A DNA stretch of 64,000 bases from Psychroserpens jangbogonensis (GCF_000797465.1 NZ_JSWG01000001.1:124001-188000), one strand, 5' to 3'; shown: positions 18,941 through 28,155, counted from the first letter of the stretch. Notes: generated from the sequence alone by a model not told the origin. Translations and numbers: made by a program.

Positions 18941-20041
18941 ATGAAACAAAAATTATTTTTCACGCTATGCTTATTATTAAGTGTAGGTTACGCACAAGCT
19001 CAAGGGCTTCCAACAAATCCAGAACCTGGAAAATGTTATGTAAAATGTATTACAAAAGATACGTTTAAAGAAGTAACAGAAACTTTACAAGTTTATCCTG
19101 CATATTCAACGTTACAAGTTGTACCAGCGACATACAAAACTGTAGAGGAAACTGTATTAGTTAAAGAAGCAACTGAGAAGTATTCTTATACTCCAGCGAC
19201 TTATGAAACAGTAGATGTATCTTACATTGGAAAACAAGGTCGTACTGATTTAAGTGTTATTCCTGCTACATTTGGTAGAGATTCAAGAACATTTGAAACT
19301 TATCCTGCAACTTCAGGTTGGGAATACAAAATTCTTGAAGATTGCCCTTCTGTAAACAAAGATGATTGTGTTGCTGCTTGTTTTGTTGAATATCCTTCAA
19401 CTATGAGAGATGTACCTTTCACGACTTTAGCTACAGATGCTTCTACTGCAAGTAATTCTGTTCCTGAAAGAAGTTCACTATACAAGAAAAGAGTAATTAA
19501 AACTCCAGCACGTATGGACAAGGTTGATATTCCTGCAGAATACAAAACTATTACACGTCAAGTTGTTGATATTCCTGCATCTACAACTAGTAATACAATT
19601 GCTGCAAGATCTGAAACTGTAACTAGAACTATTTTAGATAAAAAAGGAGGTATCACTACTTGGGAAGAAGTTGAATGTGCACTTTTAGACCCAACTATTA
19701 TTCCAATTTTTTATGAAACTGCAAGTGCTCGTTTAACTCCAGCTTCTAAAAGAACTATTGATGAAACATTATTACCTATCTTAAAAGATCAACCAGTAAA
19801 TATTGAGATTATGGCTCATACAGATGCAAGAGGAAATGATGATTACAACATGTCTTTATCTCAACAACGTGCTAATTCAGTAGTAAACTACTTAGTATCA
19901 AAAGGAGTTTCTAGAAGCCGTTTATCTGCAAAAGGATATGGTGAGTCTAGATTAACTAACCGTTGTGCAAATGGTGTTGAATGTGCAGATGAGCAACACA
20001 GAAGAAACAGACGTACAGAATTTAGAATTCTAAATAACTAG
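18941..20041 (+). CDS. OmpA family outer-membrane protein with PA-Y repeat region
   Basis: A 366-residue protein. It has a signal peptide ending AQAQ. Residues about 25-245 carry a repeating pattern of the type V(x)PATYKTVEETVLVKEA / TPATYETVDVSYIGK. The C-terminal OmpA/MotB peptidoglycan-binding domain (about 250-360) contains IEIMAHTDARGNDDYNMSLS and LSAKGYGESR with the conserved Asp and Arg. Two cysteine pairs (CYVKC near the N-terminus; CPSVNKDDCVAAC) suggest disulfides. It probably links the outer membrane to peptidoglycan. It is monocistronic with a shared terminator. Confidence 0.9.
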   Translation: MKQKLFFTLCLLLSVGYAQAQGLPTNPEPGKCYVKCITKDTFKEVTETLQVYPAYSTLQVVPATYKTVEETVLVKEATEKYSYTPATYETVDVSYIGKQGRTDLSVIPATFGRDSRTFETYPATSGWEYKILEDCPSVNKDDCVAACFVEYPSTMRDVPFTTLATDASTASNSVPERSSLYKKRVIKTPARMDKVDIPAEYKTITRQVVDIPASTTSNTIAARSETVTRTILDKKGGITTWEEVECALLDPTIIPIFYETASARLTPASKRTIDETLLPILKDQPVNIEIMAHTDARGNDDYNMSLSQQRANSVVNYLVSKGVSRSRLSAKGYGESRLTNRCANGVECADEQHRRNRRTEFRILNN

Positions 20042-20064
20042 AATACAATTTCTAAATACATAAT

Positions 20065-20096
20065 AAAAAAAGGCACCTTTAAGGTGTCTTTTTTCT
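20065..20096. terminator. Bidirectional terminator between ompA-like and thioredoxin genes
   Basis: A-tract, GGCACC...GGTGTC stem and T-tract on the plus strand. The opposite strand reads the same way. The last codons of the minus-strand gene overlap it. Confidence 0.8.
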
Positions 20097-21191
20097 TATT
20101 GTATATGTTTTAAAACTGCCTTTATCCTTGCTGGCTTTAATACCATAAGTGTCTTCCAGATCAGTTTGCATCAAGTTATAAAATCTATGATGTATTTGCC
20201 AATCATGCTTTTCAGTATCCGCATCAGCTCCTTTAGTAACTACAGGTAAATTTAATACAGAGGCCAATTGAAACATTACATCTTCAAAGGTTACATTGTC
20301 ACCTTGTATTTGAGAATCATCTATTAAATATTCAGCTGTATTTTTCCCCCAATCTATTTGTTGAGTGTCCCAGTAATTCATATTAGATATATCTAGTAAT
20401 ATGACATCTCCTTGAGTTTCCGAATGAAATAAGTCTAATTTTAATTCGTCAAGTATTGAAAATAATCCGTTACTCCCTTTTTTAATATAAACCTTATACG
20501 TTTTGTTCAATTCTGGAGCAACTTGAAGTTGGCTTTCTAATATCCTCTTTTCTTTAGCTATGATACTTTTTAAATCACCTTTGTAAATAATATAATCTCC
20601 AATAGAACTCGTAACTATAGTCTCAAAACTTTCGTTTTTTATTCGTTTTATCTCAAAATCTGCAGATGGTATATAATCTGCTTTAAAAACTTCTTCTTTT
20701 ATTTTTTGAACTTTTAATACTTTATTGACTTCTTTTTGTTTTGAATTTTGTTTTAAAAAATGCTCTAGATCTGCTTTCTTAAAATCTGTTGGACTCCCTT
20801 TCCATAAAACGGTTCCATTGGAATTTAATAATAACCCATAAGGCAATGTTCTTGTATTATTAGCTTTAAATGTTTCACCTTTATAATCTATAGAAACTGC
20901 TAAGTCTGTAGGTTTCCTTTTTAAGAATCGTTTCACAATTTCAGGGTTTTCTTGACTTAGAGAAACCACATAAAAACGATCAGGATATTGTTTTTGCAAA
21001 ACACCCAAATATTCCGAAGCATAAACACATGGACCACACCATGTTGCCCAAAAATCTACAAAAAAAAGGGATGCTTGAGTATCTGTTGCCAATTTTGAGC
21101 TTTGGATTGTTTCAGAAAAACGAATTTGACTGTTCCCTAGAAACGGAAGGTTTACAAAAAATATGACTATGAAATACTTAACTAAATTCAT
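20079..21191 (-). CDS. Thioredoxin-like protein with DUF3738-type C-terminal domain
   Basis: A 370-residue exported protein with signal peptide (VNLPFLGNSQ end). Residues about 25-150 are a TlpA/thioredoxin fold with the redox motif FWATWCGPC. Residues about 180-365 match the DUF3738 (TIGR03435-like) domain often fused to or near thioredoxins in Bacteroidota. It probably acts as a periplasmic thiol oxidoreductase; the partner is unknown. Its 3' end lies inside the terminator shared with the OmpA gene. Confidence 0.85.
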   Translation of the reverse strand: MNLVKYFIVIFFVNLPFLGNSQIRFSETIQSSKLATDTQASLFFVDFWATWCGPCVYASEYLGVLQKQYPDRFYVVSLSQENPEIVKRFLKRKPTDLAVSIDYKGETFKANNTRTLPYGLLLNSNGTVLWKGSPTDFKKADLEHFLKQNSKQKEVNKVLKVQKIKEEVFKADYIPSADFEIKRIKNESFETIVTSSIGDYIIYKGDLKSIIAKEKRILESQLQVAPELNKTYKVYIKKGSNGLFSILDELKLDLFHSETQGDVILLDISNMNYWDTQQIDWGKNTAEYLIDDSQIQGDNVTFEDVMFQLASVLNLPVVTKGADADTEKHDWQIHHRFYNLMQTDLEDTYGIKASKDKGSFKTYTIRKKTP

Positions 21192-21302
21192 CTATTTGTT
21201 TTATAACTACCTATATATTAACAACTATTGTGCTAAAATAGTGTTTTACCAAAATAATTTTAGGATTGATTCCAATAATTACTATAAAAAATGTAAAACA
21301 AT

Positions 21303-21310
21303 TATATTTG
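21303..21310 (+). promoter_or_regulatory. -7 promoter box TATATTTG
   Basis: Exact TAnnTTTG match 22 bases before the DUF4197 start codon. No clear -33 TTTG at 19-21 bases. Confidence 0.45.
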
Positions 21311-21332
21311 CTACTCAATAAAACCTTAAATC

Positions 21333-22043
21333 ATGTTACGTAAATTATTAGCCTTTGTCCTTATTTTTAGTCTAACTTCTTGTGGAGAGCTACAAAGTAT
21401 TGTTGACCAATTGCCACAACAAACTGGGACAATATTGAGTAATGCAGATATGGCATCAGGATTAAGACAAGCGTTAGATTTAGGAATTGACAAACAGGTC
21501 AGTAAGCTGACTCAAAAGGATGGTTTTTTTAAAAATGAATTGGTTAAAATCTTATTACCTGAAGAATTACAAAAAGTTGATAAAGGCTTACGTGATATAG
21601 GTTTAGATAATTTAGCTGATGAAGGTCTTAAAGTATTAAATAGAGCTGCAGAAGATGCTGTAAAAGAAGCGACACCCATTTTCGTAAATGCAGTAAAGGA
21701 TATAACTTTTAATGATGCAAAAAACATTCTATTAGGAACTGATAATGCAGCAACACAATACTTAACAAGTAAAACACAAACGGAACTTTACAATAAATTT
21801 AAGCCTGTTATTAATAATAGTTTTAGTAAGGTAGGAGCTGATCAAATTTGGGCTAATCTTATTAATAAGTACAATGCTATTCCATTTACAAATAATGTAA
21901 ATCCAGATCTAACAGACTATGTAACTGGTGAAGCTTTAAAAGGTGTCTATACAATGATTGCTGTTGAAGAAAAAGAGATTCGTACAAAAGTATCTTCTAG
22001 AACTACAGATTTACTTCGCAAAGTATTTGCATTGCAAGATTAA
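21333..22043 (+). CDS. DUF4197 lipoprotein
   Basis: A 236-residue lipoprotein (signal LAFVLIFSLTSCGELQ) of the DUF4197 family. It has the usual start GLRQALDLGIDKQVSKLTQK and the long helical body LPEELQKVDKGLRDIGLDNL. Function is unknown. The protein is soluble and helical and probably periplasmic, tethered to the membrane by lipid. It converges on the next minus-strand gene. Confidence 0.9.
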   Translation: MLRKLLAFVLIFSLTSCGELQSIVDQLPQQTGTILSNADMASGLRQALDLGIDKQVSKLTQKDGFFKNELVKILLPEELQKVDKGLRDIGLDNLADEGLKVLNRAAEDAVKEATPIFVNAVKDITFNDAKNILLGTDNAATQYLTSKTQTELYNKFKPVINNSFSKVGADQIWANLINKYNAIPFTNNVNPDLTDYVTGEALKGVYTMIAVEEKEIRTKVSSRTTDLLRKVFALQD

Positions 22044-22047
22044 AACA

Positions 22048-22551
22048 TCATTCCATTTTTTTATACAAACCGTCAAAGGCTACTGTCAAGTCTTTTTCAT
22101 TAGTTATTGTTTCCCAATATTGACGAACAGATCCGTCTTCATTTAACGTCCAAGTCACACGATGAAAATATGGATCACCATCTTTGTTTTTCTCTTCATC
22201 TGTTTGCAAAATCATTTGGTTTCCAATCTTGTTTCCTTTAAGATGCAAACTCTGACCTTGATTATCTACCCAGATTTGTTCCCATTGCTTGGCTTTAGAG
22301 TTATAAAAGTTATTGCTAGTGCCAGTAAAGTTTCCCTTAGCACTTGTCCAATTTTCTTGAAGAATACAATTGTCTTGAATTTTTAAAATAGTATTAGTAC
22401 CTGCAGCTGAACCATCAGGATTTGTGACTGTCCAATCACCTTCCCAGAAATCAAATTCTGCATGCTTTTCTATACAGCAATTACAGGGTTTTGTTTGCGC
22501 ATAAAAATTTAAAGAACAAAGAATTGCTATTGAAAGTAAAAGTGTTTTCAT
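22048..22551 (-). CDS. Secreted hypothetical protein (DUF1579-like fold)
   Basis: A 167-residue protein with signal peptide (SIAILCSLNFYAQ). The sequence FDFWEGDWTVTNPDGSAAG, CILQENWTS and later EQIWVDNQGQSLHLKG resembles the DUF1579-related lipocalin-like proteins, in which a short beta-barrel binds an unknown ligand. A CNCC cluster directly follows the signal region. I cannot assign a function. It diverges from the small protein at 22792. Confidence 0.75.
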   Translation of the reverse strand: MKTLLLSIAILCSLNFYAQTKPCNCCIEKHAEFDFWEGDWTVTNPDGSAAGTNTILKIQDNCILQENWTSAKGNFTGTSNNFYNSKAKQWEQIWVDNQGQSLHLKGNKIGNQMILQTDEEKNKDGDPYFHRVTWTLNEDGSVRQYWETITNEKDLTVAFDGLYKKME

Positions 22552-22647
22552 TAGTGAGTGATTTATCGTTGTTCACTAAAGCTAAAAAATCATTCTTAAT
22601 GTAAAGCTAATATTAACATAACATTAGTCTACTAACTATGAAACATC

Positions 22648-22740
22648 TTTGTAATAGTTAACAAAGGGATATATCTTCACCCTTTATTTGAATTAGAAAA
22701 GTTAGTTGAAAATCGGTCTTAATCTTTAGGTCGATTTTTT
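22648..22740 (+). ncRNA. Possible small RNA with its own promoter and terminator
   Basis: TTTG (22648-22651), an 18-base spacer and TATATCTT (22670-22677) resemble a Bacteroidota promoter. About 30 bases on, an 11-bp stem AAAATCGGTCT/AGGTCGATTTT (two G-U pairs; 22709-22738) is followed by T. The flanking genes diverge, so the hairpin does not end either of them. A transcript of about 55-60 nt or an attenuated leader of the next gene are both possible. Confidence 0.35.
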
Positions 22741-22791
22741 CTTGTTCAATTACAATATTTTGTATACATTTAATAGCTCAATATCATAGTA

Positions 22792-22992
22792 ATGAAGTAC
22801 TCACAAAAAATTGTTCACAATCAAAGCACGTTACTATCACGTTACAAAACTCTTGTTGAGCAAGCTTATAATTTAAGGCAAACGGATTCTGCACTAAGTG
22901 ATTTTTCAGAATACAAAGCAATAAAACTTCTACACAAAATGAATAAGCTTAAATTTTTAAGGAGAGATTTAACCGTACTTCAACAAAACTAA
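22792..22992 (+). CDS. Small Lacal_2735-like conserved protein
   Basis: A 66-residue hydrophilic, helical protein with the pattern LLSRYKTLVEQAYNLRQTDS ... SEYKAIKLLHKMNKLK. This resembles the small Lacal_2735-type proteins of Flavobacteriaceae, which have no known function. The match is from memory of the pattern and not certain. A terminator-like hairpin lies 50 bases upstream. Confidence 0.6.
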   Translation: MKYSQKIVHNQSTLLSRYKTLVEQAYNLRQTDSALSDFSEYKAIKLLHKMNKLKFLRRDLTVLQQN

Positions 22993-23013
22993 TTCGAGAA
23001 TAGATTACAAAAA

Positions 23014-23796
23014 CTAAATTGATTTTTGTAATTCTTCAAAATAGTCAAAGGCTTTTACAAGTCTTGATCCATACCAAGAAAAGGCTTCACCATCTACAAT
23101 AATAACTTTGATTTCTGGATAAACCGATTTGAATTCTTTTATATCATTATCATTAAACGGATAAGGCTCGCTCGAAAATAAAACAATATCTGGCTGTTTG
23201 TTTTTTAATTCTGAAAGCTTTATTTCTGGATATCGATTAACATCTTGGTATATGTTTTCAAAATTATTAAGGGAAAGAATTTCATTGATAAATGTCTGGC
23301 TAGCAGCTACCATCCAAGGCTTCTTCCAAATAAAATAGGCCACTTTTAGTTTGGGTTGGTCAGTCATCAATTCATCAAAAGCTTTTATCTTCATTTTGAT
23401 TTCATCAATAATGGATTGCGATTTTTCTGTTACATCAAACAATTCGCCATACATTTTCATGAGCTCTAAACTATCTTCAATCGTGTAAATATCACTGATA
23501 TGAACAGGTGCAATTTGTTCCAATTCAGAAATCATTTCCTTAGTATTCTCTTCTTTATTACAAAGGATAATATCTGGCTTGAGCGCTTTAATTTTATCAA
23601 AATGTACTTGCTTAGTTCCTCCAACAACTGCTTTTTCTTTGCGAAGCTGTTTTGGGTGAACACAAAATTTGGTCACACCAACAATGGTATCCATTAGACC
23701 TAAATCGACTAATAATTCGGTTTGAGAAGGCACCAAACTCACAATACGTTTTGGTGTTTGTAATATTGAAACGGTTCTATTAAGTTGGTCTTTCAA
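23014..23796 (-). CDS. BtuF-like helical-backbone metal/cobalamin-binding protein
   Basis: A 260-residue protein of the type III periplasmic-binding fold (PF01497): RIVSLVPSQTELLVDLGL near the start, KPDIILCNKEENTKEMISEL in the middle and a long connecting helix. The fold binds cobalamin or siderophores for ABC import. The N-terminus (MKDQLNRTVSIL) has no signal peptide or lipobox, so the protein may be cytosolic. It lies 11 bases downstream of bshC on the same strand; no ABC permease is nearby. Confidence 0.85.
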   Translation of the reverse strand: MKDQLNRTVSILQTPKRIVSLVPSQTELLVDLGLMDTIVGVTKFCVHPKQLRKEKAVVGGTKQVHFDKIKALKPDIILCNKEENTKEMISELEQIAPVHISDIYTIEDSLELMKMYGELFDVTEKSQSIIDEIKMKIKAFDELMTDQPKLKVAYFIWKKPWMVAASQTFINEILSLNNFENIYQDVNRYPEIKLSELKNKQPDIVLFSSEPYPFNDNDIKEFKSVYPEIKVIIVDGEAFSWYGSRLVKAFDYFEELQKSI

Positions 23797-23807
23797 AAGA
23801 AAAAGAA

Positions 23808-25409
23808 TTAAACTTGAACTATAGTAAATTCACCTTGTAAGGGTTTTAAACTATGCATCAAGTTAGGAATTAAGTCAGAGCCATATTCTAAATAAAACTC
23901 AGAAAAGTTCATATATCGTTCTTGCAAACTCTCCTTTGGAAATAATTCCTTTTGAATCTCTACAATACGATTTATATGATCAGACATTTTACGTTTCTGG
24001 GCTTTTAACAAGCGTTTTTCTAAAGCTTCAAGTCCATTGATTTGCTTTTTTTCTTGAGCAGCTACAGCACCTTTAAAAGAATCGTCGGTCTTTTCTGCTA
24101 AATCATATAAAGCTTTAAATTGTTGTTTTAGATGATTCCTTTGAGATGAGAAATCAATATCAACTTCAGAAATTTGCTTTGTTATTTTTGTTTTTAGTGC
24201 ATCTTGATTTAAGAATAAATCGGAAATTTCAACATTTAGTTTGCTTAGCTTTACTTTTTGCTTTTCTGTAATCAATAATGCAGAATTACGTAAAAGCAAC
24301 ATAGGAAACACGACCTTATGGCTTTCAAAATTAGACTTTAATTGCATCCAATATGCAAGTTCTCCTCCTCCTCCAATATAACAGAGATTTGGTAAAACAA
24401 CTTCTTGAAATAGAGGTCGCATTATCACATTAGGAGAAAATCGTTCCGGCACCTCATTGAGGTGTTTTATTATCTCACTCTTGCTGAATGTTATTTTAGT
24501 GTTATTAACGTAATAAACATCATTCTTTTCAACGATACGTTCACGAATTCCGTCTGTTATGTAAAACAAATTTATCTCTCTTGGATTCACCTGAATTTTA
24601 TAATTTCCATCTAAGGCATTCAAGTTTTCGTTAGCTTCAGATACTTTTGAAAAAGCCGTTTGTTGTAAAAGTTCTTCTTCAACGTAAGGAATAAACTGTA
24701 TTTTCAAAGCTTGATCATTACCATCAACAATTACCAATCCGAAACCTTTGAATAACTCATTAACCAGAAATTGCATAGCTTCCGCCAAATTAGAATGGTT
24801 TAAATAGGCTTCACTAAATTGTCTTTTCAATTCTGTAGCATTCAATGTACCATTTAATTGTGATCCAAAAACTTCAAAAACCTGATCTAATCCTTGTAGA
24901 TTTAATTCACCTACAGCTCCAGATGCCTCTCTATTCCACTGTACTTTTTTTCCTTTAAAATTAAAGAAATTAATCTCTACAAAATCATGATCTTCTGTAG
25001 CCATCCAATAGATAGGAACAAAATCATTCTCAGGATATTGAGCTTTTAATTCCTTACATAAATTGATTGTAGAAATAATCTTATAGAAAAAATATAATGG
25101 CCCTGTAAACAAATTCAATTGATGACCAGTGACTACAGTAAAGGCATTTGAATTTTCAAGTAAGTTGATGTTGACTTTTGTTTGATCTGAAACCTCAACA
25201 TTTCTATACTGATGATTTAAAGCTTTAACTAAAACGTCTCTAGATTCGGAAGTAAAACTTGATTGCTTTTCTTCCATCTGAGCTTTGAAATTTTCAAGCT
25301 TAGGAAACCGATTATAGAATGGCTTCAACGCCTCTTTTTCATCTAAATAATCACATATTAAAGATGAAAAATAGTTAGTGTCTCTAAACGATATACAGTC
25401 GGTTGGCAT
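23808..25409 (-). CDS. bshC: Bacillithiol biosynthesis cysteine-adding enzyme BshC
   Basis: A 533-residue protein matching BshC over its full length: MPTDCISFRDTNYFSSLICD at the start, then VVTGHQLNLFTGPLYFFYKI and YWMATEDHDFVEINFF in the Rossmann-like core, and YIGGGGELAYWMQLKS later. A coiled coil (about 390-480) precedes the C-terminal part. BshC adds cysteine to glucosaminyl-malate in the last step of bacillithiol synthesis, a low-molecular-weight thiol found in Firmicutes and many Bacteroidota. It probably shares a transcript with the BtuF-like gene. Confidence 0.95.
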   Translation of the reverse strand: MPTDCISFRDTNYFSSLICDYLDEKEALKPFYNRFPKLENFKAQMEEKQSSFTSESRDVLVKALNHQYRNVEVSDQTKVNINLLENSNAFTVVTGHQLNLFTGPLYFFYKIISTINLCKELKAQYPENDFVPIYWMATEDHDFVEINFFNFKGKKVQWNREASGAVGELNLQGLDQVFEVFGSQLNGTLNATELKRQFSEAYLNHSNLAEAMQFLVNELFKGFGLVIVDGNDQALKIQFIPYVEEELLQQTAFSKVSEANENLNALDGNYKIQVNPREINLFYITDGIRERIVEKNDVYYVNNTKITFSKSEIIKHLNEVPERFSPNVIMRPLFQEVVLPNLCYIGGGGELAYWMQLKSNFESHKVVFPMLLLRNSALLITEKQKVKLSKLNVEISDLFLNQDALKTKITKQISEVDIDFSSQRNHLKQQFKALYDLAEKTDDSFKGAVAAQEKKQINGLEALEKRLLKAQKRKMSDHINRIVEIQKELFPKESLQERYMNFSEFYLEYGSDLIPNLMHSLKPLQGEFTIVQV

Positions 25410-25521
25410 AAATACTTTTCTATTGAAGCGTAAATATACAGTTATTGCAATTTTTGAATTACTAAATTTTAGTTAATTCCTCAGAACATCAAATAATCAA
25501 AAACAAAAAACTTGTCTAGAA

Positions 25522-26994
25522 CTATCTTGAATAGTTAGGTGATTCTTTTGTAATGGTTACATCGTGAGGATGACTTTCATTAATTCCTGAACTCGTAATT
25601 TTCACAAAACGTCCAGTTTCTTTTAGAGTTTCAACATCTTTCGATCCACAGTAACCCATTCCTGCACGAAGGCCTCCAACAAATTGATGGATACTTTCTA
25701 CTAAATCACCTTTATAAGGCACTCGACCTACAATACCTTCTGGTACTAACTTTTTAATATCGTCTTCTACATCTTGGAAATAACGATCTTTACTACCTTG
25801 TTTCATGGCTTCAACAGAGCCCATTCCACGATACGACTTAAATTTTCGTCCTTCGTAAATAATAGTTTCTCCTGGACTTTCTTTAGTACCTGCTAATAAA
25901 GAACCTAGCATTACACTATCTGCTCCAGCAGCAATAGCTTTAGGAATATCACCAGTGTAGCGAATTCCACCATCTGCTATAACTGGCACACCTGAACCTT
26001 TAATGGCCGCAGCGACTTCAAGAACTGCAGAAAATTGAGGAAACCCAACTCCAGCAATAACACGAGTAGTACATATAGAACCTGGACCAATACCAACTTT
26101 CACAGCATCTGCTCCAGCTTCAACTAAATATTTAGCAGCTTCAGCAGTGGCAATATTTCCAACAATGACATCTAGTTTAGGAAACTTCTTTTTAATATCT
26201 TTTAAAACCAACACCACACCTTTGGTATGGCCATGAGCTGTATCAATAATTACAGCATCAACACCTGCATTTACAAGTGCAGAAGCTCTTTCCACAGCAT
26301 CTCCTGTAACACCAATAGCAGCAGCAACACGAAGTCTTCCGTAATGATCTTTATTTGCGTTAGGCTTTTGAGTCACTTTAGTAATATCTCTAAATGTTAT
26401 AAGCCCTTTTAACTTATAATTATCATCAACAATAAGGAGTTTTTCAATTTTATTTTGCTGAAGAATTTTTTCCGCATCTTTTAATGAGGTCCCAACTGCA
26501 GCAGTGACTAGGTTTTCACTTGTCATCACTTCAACAATTGGTCGATCGTTTTCATGTTCAAATCGTAAATCACGATTGGTAACAATTCCTTTTAGAGTTC
26601 CATTATCATCCACGATTGGAATACCACCAATACTGTGTTCGGCCATATTGTTCTTCGCATCTGAAACTTTTGCCGTTAATGGTAAGGTCACAGGATCGAT
26701 AATCATACCACTTTCTGCGCGCTTTACTTTGCGGACTTTTTCGGCTTGATGTTCGATGGACATGTTTTTATGAAGCACTCCAATACCACCTTCTTGAGCC
26801 ATGGCAATTGCCATTTTACTTTCGGTAACAGTATCCATAGCTGCGGAAACTATTGGAATGTTTATAGTAATATTACGTGTGAATTTGGTTTGAATATTTA
26901 CTTCTCTTGGTAAAATTTCAGAAAACGCTGGAACTAAGAGTACGTCGTCATAAGTAAGACCTTCTCCAACAATTTTATTCTCGTGTGCTGTCAT
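25522..26994 (-). CDS. guaB: IMP dehydrogenase
   Basis: A 490-residue IMP dehydrogenase, the NAD-dependent rate-limiting enzyme of guanine nucleotide synthesis (IMP to XMP). Features: [20 protein letters not shown] at the N-terminus; a CBS-domain pair at about 95-205; the catalytic loop [15 protein letters not shown] with the active Cys near residue 305; and the flap region [16 protein letters not shown] perfect inverted repeat lies between its promoter box and the start codon. It is transcribed separately from bshC. Confidence 0.97.
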   Translation of the reverse strand: MTAHENKIVGEGLTYDDVLLVPAFSEILPREVNIQTKFTRNITINIPIVSAAMDTVTESKMAIAMAQEGGIGVLHKNMSIEHQAEKVRKVKRAESGMIIDPVTLPLTAKVSDAKNNMAEHSIGGIPIVDDNGTLKGIVTNRDLRFEHENDRPIVEVMTSENLVTAAVGTSLKDAEKILQQNKIEKLLIVDDNYKLKGLITFRDITKVTQKPNANKDHYGRLRVAAAIGVTGDAVERASALVNAGVDAVIIDTAHGHTKGVVLVLKDIKKKFPKLDVIVGNIATAEAAKYLVEAGADAVKVGIGPGSICTTRVIAGVGFPQFSAVLEVAAAIKGSGVPVIADGGIRYTGDIPKAIAAGADSVMLGSLLAGTKESPGETIIYEGRKFKSYRGMGSVEAMKQGSKDRYFQDVEDDIKKLVPEGIVGRVPYKGDLVESIHQFVGGLRAGMGYCGSKDVETLKETGRFVKITSSGINESHPHDVTITKESPNYSR

Positions 26995-26995
26995 G

Positions 26996-27028
26996 ATGCA
27001 ATTACAGTTATAATTGCATGCAAAGATA
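26996..27028 (-). promoter_or_regulatory. guaB -7 box and inverted repeat at the transcript start
   Basis: On the minus strand TATCTTTG (27028-27021) matches TAnnTTTG. Between it and the guaB ATG lies ATGCAATTA...TAATTGCAT (26996-27004 and 27011-27019; 6-base spacer). The expected transcription start falls inside the repeat, so it could be an operator or a 5' hairpin. Confidence 0.5.
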
Positions 27029-27029
27029 C

Positions 27030-27539
27030 TTATTTTATGTTAGAAGACACTTTCTTTGAATTAAATATTTGAAACAGGATAATGAGTATCGAAATGGTAT
27101 AAGTTAGAGTCATCAAAGTTCCTGAAATCATAACTATATATTTCATCCAAAGGATCCCTTTCCATAGAAAATAAAGGCCTCCAAAAGTGAGTAGTACTGA
27201 AAGAAATGGTTCAACAATTAAAACTATTTTCAATTTCCTAGACAGTTTTGTTGTGCTCAAGATTATACCTACTAGAAAGAAAATAATAGACATAGATAAA
27301 ATATGACCATGGACTAGTGTGAGCATTTGCTGCTCATTTTTTTTGAATTTCATTACAGTAGCATCAACATCGTTTTCGTTTCCTAAATATTGTTCTTCAA
27401 TGCCATTTGGGTTTACAGAAGAAGTTTCTCCAACGAACAATAAACCTGTATAAAAGCCAATACTCAAGACAACTACAAATGCGGTTATAAGCATTTTTAT
27501 TTCCTTAGGAAACGTTGAAATGATTCCGTTTAACTGCAT
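27030..27539 (-). CDS. Four-helix membrane protein of unknown function
   Basis: A 169-residue protein with four hydrophobic helices (about 16-37, 78-96, 104-124, 132-156) and a soluble loop after helix 1. Helix 2 begins [12 protein letters not shown], with two histidines in a membrane position that could hold a haem or metal; this is inference. Its ATG overlaps the stop of the FMN-binding gene by one base (TAATG), so the two are translated together. I do not recognise the family. Confidence 0.75.
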   Translation of the reverse strand: MQLNGIISTFPKEIKMLITAFVVVLSIGFYTGLLFVGETSSVNPNGIEEQYLGNENDVDATVMKFKKNEQQMLTLVHGHILSMSIIFFLVGIILSTTKLSRKLKIVLIVEPFLSVLLTFGGLYFLWKGILWMKYIVMISGTLMTLTYTISILIILFQIFNSKKVSSNIK

Positions 27540-28066
27540 TATAATTTAGTTTTTGATTGAAGAATCTGTAATGATCTTAGTAAGTCATTTACTGCTGAAG
27601 TCATTGAGCGAACAGAGATTGTTGCTCCTGAAATGGCCACAATGTTTTGTTGATATTTTAGCTCGTCTTTTGGTGTTTTACCAATAAATTGTTTTAACCA
27701 ACGTTTACTTCCAATTTCACCACCATAATCTTCTCTATAAACAAGCACTTTAGCTTTTTCAATAACCAAATCTTTATTTAGAAGAATCAAATAATCAAAA
27801 GCATCAGTTTTACTTGGTGCTTTTGAAATATAAGCATAGCCTAATAAAGAATCTGCGTTATTAATTTTGAAAAAATTATCAGCACCAAACTCTGAAGGAA
27901 GTGTTTTTACAATTTCGGCATCAAAAGTTTTAGCTTCGAAAGCGAATTCTTCAACATTGTAAGTATTCTTTATTACTTTATCAACTTTCTTTTGAAGGTT
28001 TTTTGGTAATCCAGAACTCACAAAAAGGAGAGCAAAACTTGCTATTAAAATGTGCGAAAATTTCAT
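27539..28066 (-). CDS. FMN-binding domain protein, exported
   Basis: A 175-residue protein with N-terminal signal/anchor (KFSHILIASFALLFVSSGL). The FMN-binding domain (PF04205) covers about residues 70-165, and ISGATISVRSM carries the S-G-A-T-x-S motif whose last Ser/Thr receives covalent FMN from ApbE. No apbE is present in the window. I use the ATG at 28066 rather than 28102, because a TTTG-N21-TACCTTTG promoter ends 5 bases before it and the first 12 residues otherwise look spurious. It is coupled to the downstream membrane protein. Confidence 0.85.
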   Translation of the reverse strand: MKFSHILIASFALLFVSSGLPKNLQKKVDKVIKNTYNVEEFAFEAKTFDAEIVKTLPSEFGADNFFKINNADSLLGYAYISKAPSKTDAFDYLILLNKDLVIEKAKVLVYREDYGGEIGSKRWLKQFIGKTPKDELKYQQNIVAISGATISVRSMTSAVNDLLRSLQILQSKTKL

Positions 28067-28070
28067 TTTA

Positions 28071-28103
28071 CAAAGGTAAACTATTAAAAGCCTGTTAGCC
28101 AAA
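28071..28103 (-). promoter_or_regulatory. Promoter TTTG-N21-TACCTTTG of the FMN-binding gene
   Basis: TTTG (28103-28100) and TACCTTTG (28078-28071) match the Bacteroidota consensus. The box ends 5 bases from the ATG at 28066, predicting a leaderless or nearly leaderless mRNA. Confidence 0.55.
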
Positions 28104-28129
28104 GAAGATTCTGAAATCTTAATTGGCTA
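28096..28129 (-). terminator. Intercistronic hairpin after the porin gene
   Basis: Nested stems TAGCCAA/TTGGCTA (7 bp) and AAGATT/AATCTT (6 bp, tetraloop) lie 27 bases after the porin stop. There is only a weak T-tract. It may partly terminate the porin message or protect its 3' end. Confidence 0.45.
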
Positions 28130-28155
28130 TCAGACTCAATTATATTTAATACAAT

